DNA of 64,000 bases from Petrosia ficiformis. Its lineage: Eukaryota > Porifera > Demospongiae > Haplosclerida > Petrosiidae. The stretch is from positions 11,170,576-11,234,575 of the forward strand of contig OX345637.1 of the NCBI GenBank assembly GCA_947044365.1, given 5' to 3'. The notes beneath the pieces were generated by a model that was given only the letters and a program-made list of their open reading frames with translations, was not told where the DNA came from and did no database searches. Positions 1 to 10,800 of the stretch are shown here, piece by piece (positions within the stretch are counted from its first letter, which is position 1; each line of letters begins with the position of its first letter). The position numbers and the translations under genes are program-made.

Positions 1-334
1 TTGAAGCAAATATATAACTGTTTTATGGCTGCAGGGTTACTACCTCATATATCCTAGAAGATTTATAAATGATTTGTTTATGTTGAGTGAAACCACATTC
101 TAATCTAATTAGTTGCTTAAATTTCATTTTGGTTTGCATTCAAAACCACAGGGATATAACTGCTCTGCTTTATTGCACTAGCAGTTCCTTTGACACACCC
201 ACTCAACATTATAGAACTAATTTGAATTCCTATATTCTTGATATCTGTGATAACCAAATTATAAATGAGTTATTTAACAATTTTGTTTTTGCATTGTAGT
301 TGACTAAAACTAAAAACCTTTCAGTCAGTCCATT

Positions 335-602
335 TTAGAGTACAGTTACTAACCATACTCTATAGAATCTATTTTTTATAGCGGTTAGTTGATGTACTAT
401 ATTTTTGATAGAATACAATAACATTTCTCACTTTTAACAGATGTAAACAAGCCTGAAAAGTTTCAATTATTTGCAATGAATTACACTTCTGTCCAAAGGA
501 AAGAGTAACATACTGTATGTTTTAGAGTAGCCAACTCTATACTTTAACTGGCTTCATCTTCCCCTTGTCCCAGTTTTAGAGTTACAGTTGGCTGTACTCT
601 AA
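335..602. mobile_element. possible short MITE with TTAGAGTACAG ends
   Basis: The segment begins TTAGAGTACAG and ends CTGTACTCTAA, an 11-bp perfect terminal inverted repeat. Weaker subterminal ACTCTA motifs lie inside. No coding capacity is visible and no clear target-site duplication was found, so this is only a candidate non-autonomous DNA element. Confidence 0.35.
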
Positions 603-1279
603 CATATTATACATATAATATTATTACATAATTATAATATAAATATAAATAATTTTGTATAATTATAGTGTCATTTTGAAAAAATGGATTAATGCTGTGC
701 ATGTTACGTAATCATGTACTCTGAATTTAAGTAATACTAAAACAACACTAATTTAGGCTATGCTATACTTAGCAGCAAAACCGGTCATTATTATAAAGAT
801 GTGTTTATCATTTCTTAATAAAAACTATACACTTAATATACACCTTAGGTAGGTTTAAGTATACATGACTAATGTAAGGTTTCTGTGTATTAGAAAATTC
901 TTGGCTGCTGATTACTTTTGTTGTTGCTGGATACATGTTTATGCGCATGTTTCACACAAGTTTCAACACTGTATATGCTGACATAATAATTGGCCACAAA
1001 ATCATACCAATCAAATGTCTGTAGTTACATAATGAACTTATGTTTATAATCTCAAACAACACATCACTAAAATGCTGTAGGATGGTGTATGAATGTTATC
1101 TTTTTCACAAAGTTAAACATTGTATTATATAACAAGCACTAAAATGTTACTGGAAGTCTGGGTTTTGTTTGGATTTAAATTTCTGAAATATGTATTTTAC
1201 ACTCACTCAGTCAATAGTGCATATTAAGCCTACTGATTGACTGTCAAGTATCACAATATTATGTGTACAGTACAATCAT

Positions 1280-1636
1280 AAAATACCTGATTGACTGGTT
1301 ATTACAATTACAAGGATTTCAAATTGCATTTATGGTCATTCTGTCGATCCTATAACGAAATCTTACTTTGATAAACTTCCCCCTGTAGTATTAATTTTAA
1401 TATTTCATGTCACTTATAAAATTTCAAATTAACAGTACTGTCAATAAAACGGAAGTTCTTGAAAGCCTGCAAACCCATAATTTACTACATTGAAATTTTA
1501 TAAGTGACATGAAACATTAAAATTAATACTACAGGGGGAAGTTATCAAAGTAAGATTTCGTTATAGGATAAACAGAATGACCATAAATGCAATTTGAAAT
1601 CCTTGTAATTGTAAAAACCAGTCAATCAGGTATTTT
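1280..1636. mobile_element. foldback (long inverted repeat) element
   Basis: Two arms of about 148 bp (1280-1427 and 1490-1636) are near-perfect reverse complements separated by a spacer of about 62 bp. The left arm starts AAAATACCTGATTGAC and the right arm ends with its complement. A transcript through here would form a long hairpin. There is no ORF inside and no obvious target duplication. It resembles a foldback or MITE-type non-autonomous DNA transposon; the family is unknown. Confidence 0.7.
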
Positions 1637-2065
1637 GTCTTTGCAGTGTATATTCTGTAATTGTTAAATTCTAACAATATAAAGAGAGAAAATTGTCATC
1701 TGTCATTTTCATGAGTAGTAACTGTAATCACGACTAAAATTTAATCATGCATACATGTTTACATTATCTTACTTTACTCCAATGCAGTGGTAGTTATATT
1801 GTACTAACAGTAGTTAATATACATTAAAGTTTGCTTATATCTTTATAAGTCCCAAAATGGAATTGAATTCATATAAAAAGGATCTGCTCGCCTTACACAA
1901 AGAACCAAAACATAAGACATATATGAACAATATGAGTACTCTATTTGGCAATCCAAATAACCACAAACATAAACAACTATCTTGATTGGCTTGACAGAAC
2001 TTCCTGTGTGAGTAAGTATTAAAGAGGCTGCAGATAACTTCAGTTGTACATCTTGACCTATTGAG

Positions 2066-5000
2066 ATGCAGACAGGTACAATATTTGTATTGGTCTTATT
2101 GGCCGTTGCAGTTGTTGCTTTTGCAAACCCACATATATGGGGAACAGCAAAAGGTATGTTATCATGATATGTGACTAACAAATGCTATTAGAGTTAAAAT
2201 TATATTCAATTGCAATACATTAATTAGTTCCTTCAAAGTGTGTATGTATATAATGTGTAGACATTATCTTGCTTTGTATACATTTTCCACTGTATATATA
2301 TATACGTGTACATGCAGTCTGTATCACATCACATTTTTGCTTATTATACAATAATTACCTCCTTTTGCTAATTATATTTTACAGAACGAAAGCATATTAT
2401 TGATGAAGCAATATCTGAAGCACACCTCAGTAAACGACTTAAAGAAGAAGCACAATTGGCCAAAGCAGCTGAAAAGGCAAATAAACCCGTAACTGCTGCT
2501 GATTTTTTAAACAAGGGCTTTAAAAAACCTTCCAAAGCTGCAATTAAATCTGGCAAAGCTCGACTTTTGATGGAAGATGTTGTTCGAAGAGCAGAAAGAA
2601 AGCTCGAGGAACTCAAAAAGCAAACCCAAGCAGAGACAGCCTCTATCGAGGAGAAGGCAGAAACATTAGCTGAGGAATTATTTCATAAGCCCGGATCACT
2701 TCTCACTCAAAAAGAGCTTGCTCATATTTCTACTGAGAGTGGCTGTGTAGATGAAACAACTGCATCATTTATATTCTGCAGAGACTTACTAACTGTAAAC
2801 ACTTTTCGTACTATCAATGGAGTTTGCAATAATCGTCCCAATCCCCCACAAGGAGCAAGTGCCACTAGATTTCGACGACTACAACCTCCTGTTTATGAAG
2901 ATGGAATAAGCTCCATGAGAGGTGCAATGCAAGCTCGAACTCTTTCTGAAGATTTGGATGTTAGTCTGATTACAACAGTTAATCCATTCCTACCTCCCTA
3001 CCCAAGTGCTCGAACAGTTAGCAAATCAATTGTGCGAGACCGCAATGAAACCGAATGTGATTTTACTCATCTTCTTATGCAGTTTGGTCAGTTTTTGGAC
3101 CATGATATGGATCTTGGGCCTGAATTTGAAGAAGAGTGTGAAGGGTGCATATTCACAGAAACCTGTGAGCCTATTCCAGTGGCTCGAGATGATGATACAT
3201 TTGGGGTTGATACCCCACAAGAAGGTGACTGTCTCTCATTTCGAAGAGCCATTCCAGTATGTCAATTTGATACTCCTGGTTCCTTTTCGCCTCGTGAACA
3301 AGTTAATGACCTTACATCATACATTGATGGATCAATGATTTATGGTTCAAATATCGAACAAGAAGATGCAGTGAGGCAATTTGAAGATGGACTTCTACGT
3401 GTTGGTCTTCCTGTTGCTAATCATACTGGAGATACGCTTCCTGTTGACACAGAAGGCTTAGTAGCATGTCCTGCACGAAATGATTGTTTCTTGTGTGGTG
3501 ATGTACGTTGCAATGAACAAGTTTCACTCTCAGTCATGCACACCATCTGGCTGAGAGAGCACAATCGTCTTGCTAAAGGTCTTAAAGAAATCAATCCACA
3601 CTGGAGCGATGAACGTCTTTATCAAGAAGCTCGAAAAATTGTTGGAGCTGAGATTCAAAAGATTGTATATTTTGACTACTTACCAAAAGTCATGGGGCCT
3701 GCAATTTTTGACACTTTAATTGGACCATATGAAGGTTATGATAGAACAGTTGATGCAAGTGTTCCAAATTCTTTTGCTACTGCTGCTTATCGATATGGAC
3801 ACAGTCTCATTCGCCCATTTTTCGATCGCCTTGGACCTGGCTATATGCCTATTGCTGCTGGACCTCTCAATCTTGTAGACATGTTCTTCAATCCTCCACA
3901 GATTGCAAATAGTGGTGGAGTTGATGCGTTTGTAAGAGGATGGGTCACACAGGAGTCAAGACGTATGGATGAATTTCTCAACAGTGTTCTTACTACTCAA
4001 TTGTTTCAAACAGATGATGGCCCAGGAATGGATCTTGCTTCTTTAAACATCCAGCGACAACGAGACCATGGTTTGCCACCGTATATTTTGTGGAGAAATT
4101 TTTGCCAACGTGTTTTTCCTCAACTTGAAATGCCGGAATTTGAGAACCAGCTGACACTGATAAAATTCCTTCAAGTTTATGGATCCAAAGACACTATTGA
4201 CTTGTGGATAGGTGGATTGGCTGAAGACAGACTTTCAGATTCTCTTCTGGGTGCTACATTTGCTTGTATCTTTGGGCTTACATTTAGAAATGCTCGAGAT
4301 GGAGATCGATTCTATTTTGAGAGACCCGGAGTGTTCGTTTTTAGACAAAGAAGAGCGATAATGGAGACCACCAGCTTCTCTCGTATATTTTGTGAGAATG
4401 GTGATAATATTGAAGAAATTCAACCTGATGCATTCCTTAGCAACCAAACCAGAATTCAATGTAACAGTTATAATTTTCCTCCGTTAGATCTGGAACTTTG
4501 GAGAGAACCAATTTGTTATATACGAGTGCAGTTACCAAGTGATTTACAGAGTGCAATTGAACTTATCCTGGCTGTTGCAAAACGTACGGGAGAAGATCCA
4601 TTGCAAGTATTTTCTGGCAATGCTGTGTGTCTGCCAGTACCTTGTCCAACACAAAGGGCTCCAATTATGCTTGCGGTTTATCCTGATATACAAGATTTAA
4701 ATGCCTGCACATTTACCTCAGATCTTCCATATGAATCTTCACCTGGTCAATCAGCAATGTTTGTTAGTGAACAAATCACAAGCGACATGATTGGTACTAA
4801 CGGGCTATTTAGAGATCTAGAAAGTTGCATAGCTTCTACCACACCTGCAATCTCTTGGTCATGCCCTACTGCTGTTCAATCCAACTTAAAAGCATCAAGT
4901 GAAAATAATGACAGGATGAATAACCCAGAAAATCCCAACTCTTTCATAGAGGCACCAGCAGGTCTCCTAGAGAAATTCGCAAAATTTATACCCTCACTAA

Positions 5001-5140
5001 ACGATGATAATGAATCACAAATCCAAGCTAAGAAGGATGACAAGATGACAGATGCTTTGGAGAAAGAGCTTGCTGGCTCATTTGTCAAAGATCAGGAGCT
5101 TGTAACGGAGCTTCGTGAAGTCATGAAACAACTTGATTAA
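2066..5140 (+). CDS. secreted animal haem peroxidase (peroxidase gene 1)
   Basis: Model: join(2066..2153, 2385..5140), 947 residues, with a 231-bp GT-AG intron. Exon 1 encodes a hydrophobic signal peptide (MQTGTIFVLVLLAVAVVAFA). Residues 30-135 are charged and helical. The animal haem peroxidase domain spans about 150-740. The distal motif GQFLDHDMD gives the haem-linked Asp268 and distal His269. RCNEQ supplies catalytic Arg404 and haem-ester Glu407. LTSYIDGSMIYGS is the calcium-site loop, YRYGHSL gives the proximal His near 502, and NIQRQRDHG is a family signature. Myeloperoxidase has Met after the Glu; here it is Gln, so no sulphonium link is expected. The last 190 or so residues match no domain I know. 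No Ig domain is present, unlike the three minus-strand paralogues. It probably acts outside the cell, oxidising halides or phenols with H2O2. The true start lies in exon 1; reading exon 2 alone would miss the signal peptide. Confidence 0.93.
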
Positions 5141-6821
5141 TCTCAAAAATACTTTTTTAACACATTTGCTCACACATTAGTCAATGCTTTTTTAATGTTT
5201 GTATAATTAGTATTATAATTATACTCTCTTTTTCAATATTTTTACTCATTTTCTTTATCAATTTTTTTTAGTTTTTAGATTTCAAGTGTTAAGTTGAGTT
5301 GAATTATTATAATCATCATGAATATACACTAACAACTTCCACATCTACAGGGGGAAGGAAGCTTCCCCCCAAAAAACAAACTTCACATAATTATAGTACT
5401 ACTCCCAAATAGTGTCTACAGTGGTTTGCAGAACAGTATATAGTCATGAGTGTGGCCAGCTAAAAAAATTTTCGTGGGGAAATTAGCTTCCCCCTCCCCC
5501 AAACCAAAATCTCAAGATAGAGCCCTGATCTATCTTCATTGAAGATGGTACAATATTCCCAAACTTATAATTATCTTCACATGAACAAACTGCATTCTGG
5601 AGCTGCAATATGCCTCCAAATTTCATCACTATAACTATGTAGACCTATAGTCCAAATTATTTACTTTAATAATACTTTTGAATTCTCGGCTGCAACTGTT
5701 CATCTCGTTAGTCTTAGTTAGTTACATGATTAGATGGGGTACTAGTGCCCTGCTGGTTACAGTGCTGGCCTGCAATTGAAAGGTTGCAGGTTCAAGCCCT
5801 ACTAGGTACAGGGTTTTTTCACTACTCAGCTCTACCCTCAAAAAATGATGAGGTGTTCATCACTGCATCCTCCTTTGGAAGGGATGTAAAGCCATCGATC
5901 CTGGAGTACCAGGGAGCTGGTTAATATTAGCAAATTGTGCTATTCTAGCTCCTCATTAATTAAGCCACTTTTGGTTGAAACACTTGTAGAAAAAAATGGC
6001 TCAACTAAAAGGGTTTTAACTTTTAAACAACACTAATAATATTATGCATTCATCATGCACAAATAGATAATGAGAAACTACTTTTGTTATCTGATAGTTA
6101 CATGCAGTGGAATAACGGTAAGTACAGATGGAACCCTTGTTTTAGTCAGTTTAGTGCTATTTAGTTTCCCTTCTTGCATTCATTTCAAAATGGGGGTATG
6201 CGTACATGTCCATAAAGCAATAAAAATAATTGTATATTTTAAAAGATCATGGACTATTGCTCATTCTGATTGGTACTGTGCATTGTGTAAATCTGGTTAT
6301 ACATGTAAAGTTGTAGTATTTATTTTTCATGTTATATATATACACAGTGCTGTATAATAATTGATATAACTTGCAATCAATCTACCAATGTAGTTTTTAA
6401 CATAAAGAAAGCTAAATTCTAAGTTTCATAAATCTGCTGTTCAGCAGTGCCTAAAATAACTTCGTTTAATACTGTAAGTGCTGTACTTTGGTATGGTCAC
6501 CTGTGAATATTATTAACTTCAATGATTTCACATGCTAGAAATGTACATAACGTAGTTACAATAAATATTATTATTGCGACATACATCATTATTATTAGCA
6601 ACATAGTCCAATACTGGCTGTTATAATGCATTCATAGCAAATTAGCAATTAGTAGGGGGGAATCCTGGGGAAAGTACCTGTAAAATAAAAAATAGAATTC
6701 TTTAGTTTTTGCAGATTAAAAGAGTTGGTTGGTGTAATAACTAATAAGCTGGTGCTGAGAAGGTGAGAAATGTTGACTTCTTTTAATTATATATAATTAT
6801 TGTCATTTATTTTTATAGAAA
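5141..6821. other. intergenic region between peroxidase gene 1 and the small membrane ORF
   Basis: No conserved coding frame is visible; a 95-codon frame at 6070-6357 has no domain or splice support. The stretch contains a tRNA-derived SINE-like segment from about 5738. At about 5345-5530, G/C-runs (GGGGGAAGG near the start, CTTCCCCCTCCCCC near the end) may mark another degenerate repeat. A good splice donor (AAG|GTGAGA, about 6760/6761) and acceptor (TTTTTATAG at about 6817) just before 6822 suggest a non-coding leader exon for the small ORF. Confidence 0.5.
5738..5995 (+). mobile_element. tRNA-derived SINE-like element
   Basis: A tRNA-like head carries an A-box-like segment (TGGTTACAGTGCTGG) and a B-box-like segment (GGTTCAAGCCC) about 40 bp apart. 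Flanking GTACTAG and CTAGGTAC could pair as a degenerate acceptor stem. An unrelated tail of about 180 bp follows. The arm pairing is too imperfect for a working tRNA. No poly-A tail or target duplication was recognised, so the 3' limit is approximate. Confidence 0.5.
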
Positions 6822-7001
6822 ATGCCCTTACCTGTAGCAGTACCAGTAGCTGTAGCTGCCATTACTATTCTAGGAATAACTGGATTAATCGCCTTAGGGT
6901 TTTATGCTGTGTACCTTGACAAAGATATTGAGGTTGAGGTTAGCTACGACAAAGCTAAAGCAAGATTTCAAGTGACAGGAAATAAAGATAAAAATGAGTG
7001 A
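6822..7001 (+). CDS. small single-pass membrane protein, 59 residues
   Basis: An ATG frame of 60 codons encodes a hydrophobic segment at about residues 3-28 (VAVPVAVAAITILGITGLIA lies within it). A charged soluble tail follows, including DKDIEVEVSYDKAKARFQV and ending in KDKNE. The stop is TGA. A polypyrimidine tract and AG lie 4 bases before the ATG, and a strong GTGAGA donor lies about 60 bp further up, so the coding exon probably follows a short leader intron. I recognise no family. The organised hydrophobic-then-charged layout and the splice context argue that it is real, but it could be a chance frame. It points the same way as peroxidase gene 1 and towards peroxidase gene 2. Confidence 0.5.
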   Translation: MPLPVAVPVAVAAITILGITGLIALGFYAVYLDKDIEVEVSYDKAKARFQVTGNKDKNE

Positions 7002-7831
7002 AACATCTGTGTTTGGATCATAACTGCTGATATGGAGACTATCACTTTGAGTCTCTATGCATAATATTATAATAATATAATCTATATTTATTTATATTTA
7101 TATATTTATTTATAAGCTCCGTGTTGTTCACTTCTTGTGGTCATACTTCTTGCCATTGTGTCAATTTCCCAAATGTGTGTCTATCCACCATTCCTGTAAT
7201 ATATTTAAACTGTTAAACATGTGGTTAGTTAATTATAATTATGTCTCTATACTCAGGGTGTTTGTAGAATGTTACTGCAGCTACAAAACCAAATTACTCC
7301 AATGCACATGAAACCGATCCAATATATACATGTTGATGTCACCTCCTAGTCTCGCATAGCCAAACCTAACCTTGATAGAAGCATTAGAAGGTTGGGTCTG
7401 GCTATGTGAGACTAGTCACCACCAATGTAAAATATGTATTTGTGGTTAGGTAGTGTACTAGTATAACTATAATTATTGTACAACTTATAGAGTATAACGT
7501 ATATAGGTGGAAGAAAACTTTAATTTTGTGCCAAAACGTTGTTTTCATGAATAATGATTGTTATATATAAATGTTCAAAAAATACATTATACATATATAT
7601 TTAATATAAGTTGTTATATATGTATATATATATATATAATTATATATATACATATATAATTTTATACATACTTTACAAACTTAATAAAATGTCTACGTAA
7701 TAATAATATAATGAACACAAATTTTGTTTGAACTTAAAACAGAAAAAGAAAGCATTTGATAAACTGGCTGCACACTAAATTCTCACGTCACATATGCACT
7801 TTATATAATGTTTAAATGGTGGAAAACTTAG
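7002..7831. other. AT-rich intergenic region between convergent genes
   Basis: This is the 3' flank of the small plus-strand ORF and of the minus-strand peroxidase gene 2. It contains a 70-bp hairpin element (7346-7415) and a dense TA-repeat tract at about 7600-7670. I see no gene. Confidence 0.6.
7346..7415. repeat. 70-bp hairpin with CTAGTCTC ends
   Basis: CTAGTCTCGCATAGCCA at the left is mirrored by TGGCTATGTGAGACTAG at the right, giving arms of about 26-28 bp around a loop of about 14 bases. It is probably a minimal remnant of a foldback or MITE-type element. The ends carry the palindromic CTAG. Confidence 0.65.
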
Positions 7832-10800
7832 TTACTCTTCCAGTTTATCATAGCTTCGACTGTATCTTTTATTCTTACATGTGCTATCTCTCCATCGCCA
7901 CAGACTAATATCGTTTAATGTATCACAAGGTACTCTAGCCTGATCTATTCGAAACACATTTGGTGGGATTTCTTTTATATTGTCTGCATTATTACATATT
8001 ACTTTGGACAACCTGATTTTCTTCAATTCACGAAGTTGAGTCCAACTAAAAGTATAAGGATTTTCGTACCAAAACCTGTCTCCATCTCTAATCCTTGTAA
8101 ACGTCAGACCCAAAATACACGCAAATGTTGGACCCACTTGGGCAGTCGGTAGCTTTTTCTCTGCTAATCCTCCGACCCATAAATCCATACCTTCATGGAA
8201 ACCTTGATCTCCATATAGGTCCTTCATTTTACTTTCGGTGTTAGGGTATTTAAATGTTACGTTTTTCCCAGGGAATATGTTATCACAGAGTTCTTGCCAT
8301 TTATAGTAAGGTGCTAGCCCATGATCTCGTCCCCTCTGGATATTCAAAGATGCTAAATCACTGCCAAGTTTCTCAGGGCTTTCAGTGAATAGCTTACTTG
8401 TCAGAATACTGTTTAAAAATTCATCTACATCTCTGGCTTGAGCAGTAACTAGACCCCTTAAAATAGGATCTGTACCATTACTGTTAAAATACTCTATAGG
8501 GTTAAAGAATGCTTTCACAAGTGGTAGAGGTCCCTCTTTTACTGGCAAATAGTTCTCATCTAAACGCAGTAGGAACGGCCGTACAAGACTGTGCCCAAAT
8601 CTATAAGCAGCTGTTGAGAATTCATTAGGAATTGTAGCATCGATGAAAGGATTGTATGCATAGTATTTTGGAACATATTCAAGGTAATATTCACCAAACA
8701 GGATTGGCAAGAATTCTGTGTAAGTAATTACTTGCATCATAGCCCCTACGATTTTGCGACTCTCATGGTATAACTTTTCATCTCCCCAACATGGATTGAT
8801 TTTAGCTAACTCTATTGCAATACGATTGTGTTCTCTCATCCAAATTGTGTGCATTACTGTCAATCCAACTTGTTCATTAGCTCGCTCATCACCAGACTCA
8901 AAAAAAGGAATGTCACCCATTGGTGGTTTCTCATCTTGAAATGGGAGGTTACCTTTTCTTGACCTTGTCCTCCCTCCTTCCTTTAACAATCCTGCAATGC
9001 CAAGACGTAAATTATCAGCTACTTTGTCCTCTGATCCATAAACATTTGAAGCATCTAGATAAGACGTAAGCTGATTCAACTGGTTCCTAGGTATAGCATT
9101 GTATCCATCAATTTTGCATACAGGAATGGAACGTGCAAATGGAAGACACTTGCCCATATGTGAGCTATTAGTACCAAACACTGGATCATCTGGATGAACT
9201 TGAATGGGCAGGCAATTAGCAGTGAAGTTACAATCGCATTCAAAATCATCTTCATCAAATATTGGTCCCAAACTGAGGTCATGATCCAGAAATTGACCCC
9301 ATCCCATAAACATATGTGACATATCATTACTAACTTCTTCCAAGTCTTTTATTAATTTCCTACTGATTTGTCGAGGACTTGGCCAAGGACCATTAAATGA
9401 GTTCCCAGAACGTGCTTGGTCATGGCCATGTGGCTTTGAAATTCCATCTTCATACATTGCTGGCAGTAGGCGTGCAAATGCAGAAAATGCTGCCCCATTC
9501 AAGGGGAAAAACAGATTATTACAGGTTCCATTGATAGTACGATAACGCAGAACCCTATAATCCATACAATTAAAGTTTAAGTTGGAACTTTTACAATCTG
9601 AAGCATTGAGAATTATCTGCATTTCATCTCCAGTCAAGTGCCTTAGAGGGTGTCCAACAATTGATGTAAGACGTTTTAGAATTTCTTCTATTTCTTCACG
9701 ACTTTTTCCTTGTTGTTTCGCATACATAGTAGCTTTATTGTTCAGCTTGTGTAAGATTTTCATTGAATATGCTGTTGAGTCCACAGCAGAAACTTGAAGA
9801 TACTTGTTTTTAGGTTTTATGTATCCTAACGATCTGTTCGTAGTATCAATTGCTATTGTCACAGCAACATCAAGTGGTATTTCTATTGAAAAATATGTAT
9901 ACCATTAAAAAAAACTGTAAATTAATATTATAAATGAATAGATATACTTATCTTATGGAAATAAACATTTATCGAAATAAATAATTTTAAAAAGGTGAAA
10001 ATATATTTTGCAAGATTTAGATCCATAAATCACCTTGCATCAAAGCTCAATGCACAGGTTATCTGTAAAATTAAAACTATTAATTTAATATTAACATGAT
10101 GAAAATTTCATGATTCAAATATTTTTATTACCTGCTGAAAATTAGAAGTATAACATGTTTCACTACAAAACAGCAACATTACAGTTAAAATTCAACAAAA
10201 ACGAACATTTTCACACATCACATATTTCTGATCAATAAATATGACTGTCGTGTGATATGATTACCTGCATCATCATTGTTAGCTTGGTCATATTCAGTTT
10301 TATTGCTCCACCAGTACAATACTGAAAAAATAAAAAAAAGATTGCTGAAAATATTTATTTGTGTTAATAAACACTAGCACAACATCGCAACTGACAAATC
10401 AGATAGCTGAATTTGTGTGCAAGTGACGTAGCAAGGTCACAACAAGCAGTAGTCAATTGTGAATGCTTTGAACATAATGATTATTGGCATAATAAATGAC
10501 ACTGCTTGAATATAGCATGAGTGGGATAAGATGGGGTGTCTAGACATCATTCCAACGATTTTAAAGTGTGTTTCGTCATAATTATATCCCATGTACTATA
10601 ATACACAATTCAAAGAGCAAAATTGTGTTTATTTTTGGCACACTTTAAACCATTTACATAACTACCACAAATATGTATACCTCTTAAGTATGCTGAGCCA
10701 GAAGCTGACCCAGCCTTGTTTTGTGCTAATGCAAAGTACATTCCTGAGTCCTGCTGAAGTACTCTAGTGAATGTAATTCCCTTGGAGCTCAATATGACTC

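Larger units (their letters stand above)
1..2065. other. gene-free left flank with foldback and MITE-like elements
   Basis: I see no supportable gene here. The short open frames are AT-rich and have no splice or domain support. The stretch holds a possible small terminal-inverted-repeat element (335-602) and a clear foldback element (1280-1636). The last 100 bases presumably contain the promoter and 5' leader of the peroxidase gene starting at 2066; I could not identify a convincing core promoter motif. Confidence 0.6.

Noticed and set aside
1843..2181. 112-codon minus-strand frame over the start of peroxidase gene 1
   Set aside because: It overlaps the signal-peptide exon antisense, with no domain or splice support.
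5341..5530. Opposed G-rich and C-rich runs resembling element ends
   Set aside because: No consistent inverted repeat or target duplication could be fixed.
6070..6357. 95-codon plus-strand frame
   Set aside because: No domain, no splice context, AT-rich composition like the surrounding intergenic DNA.
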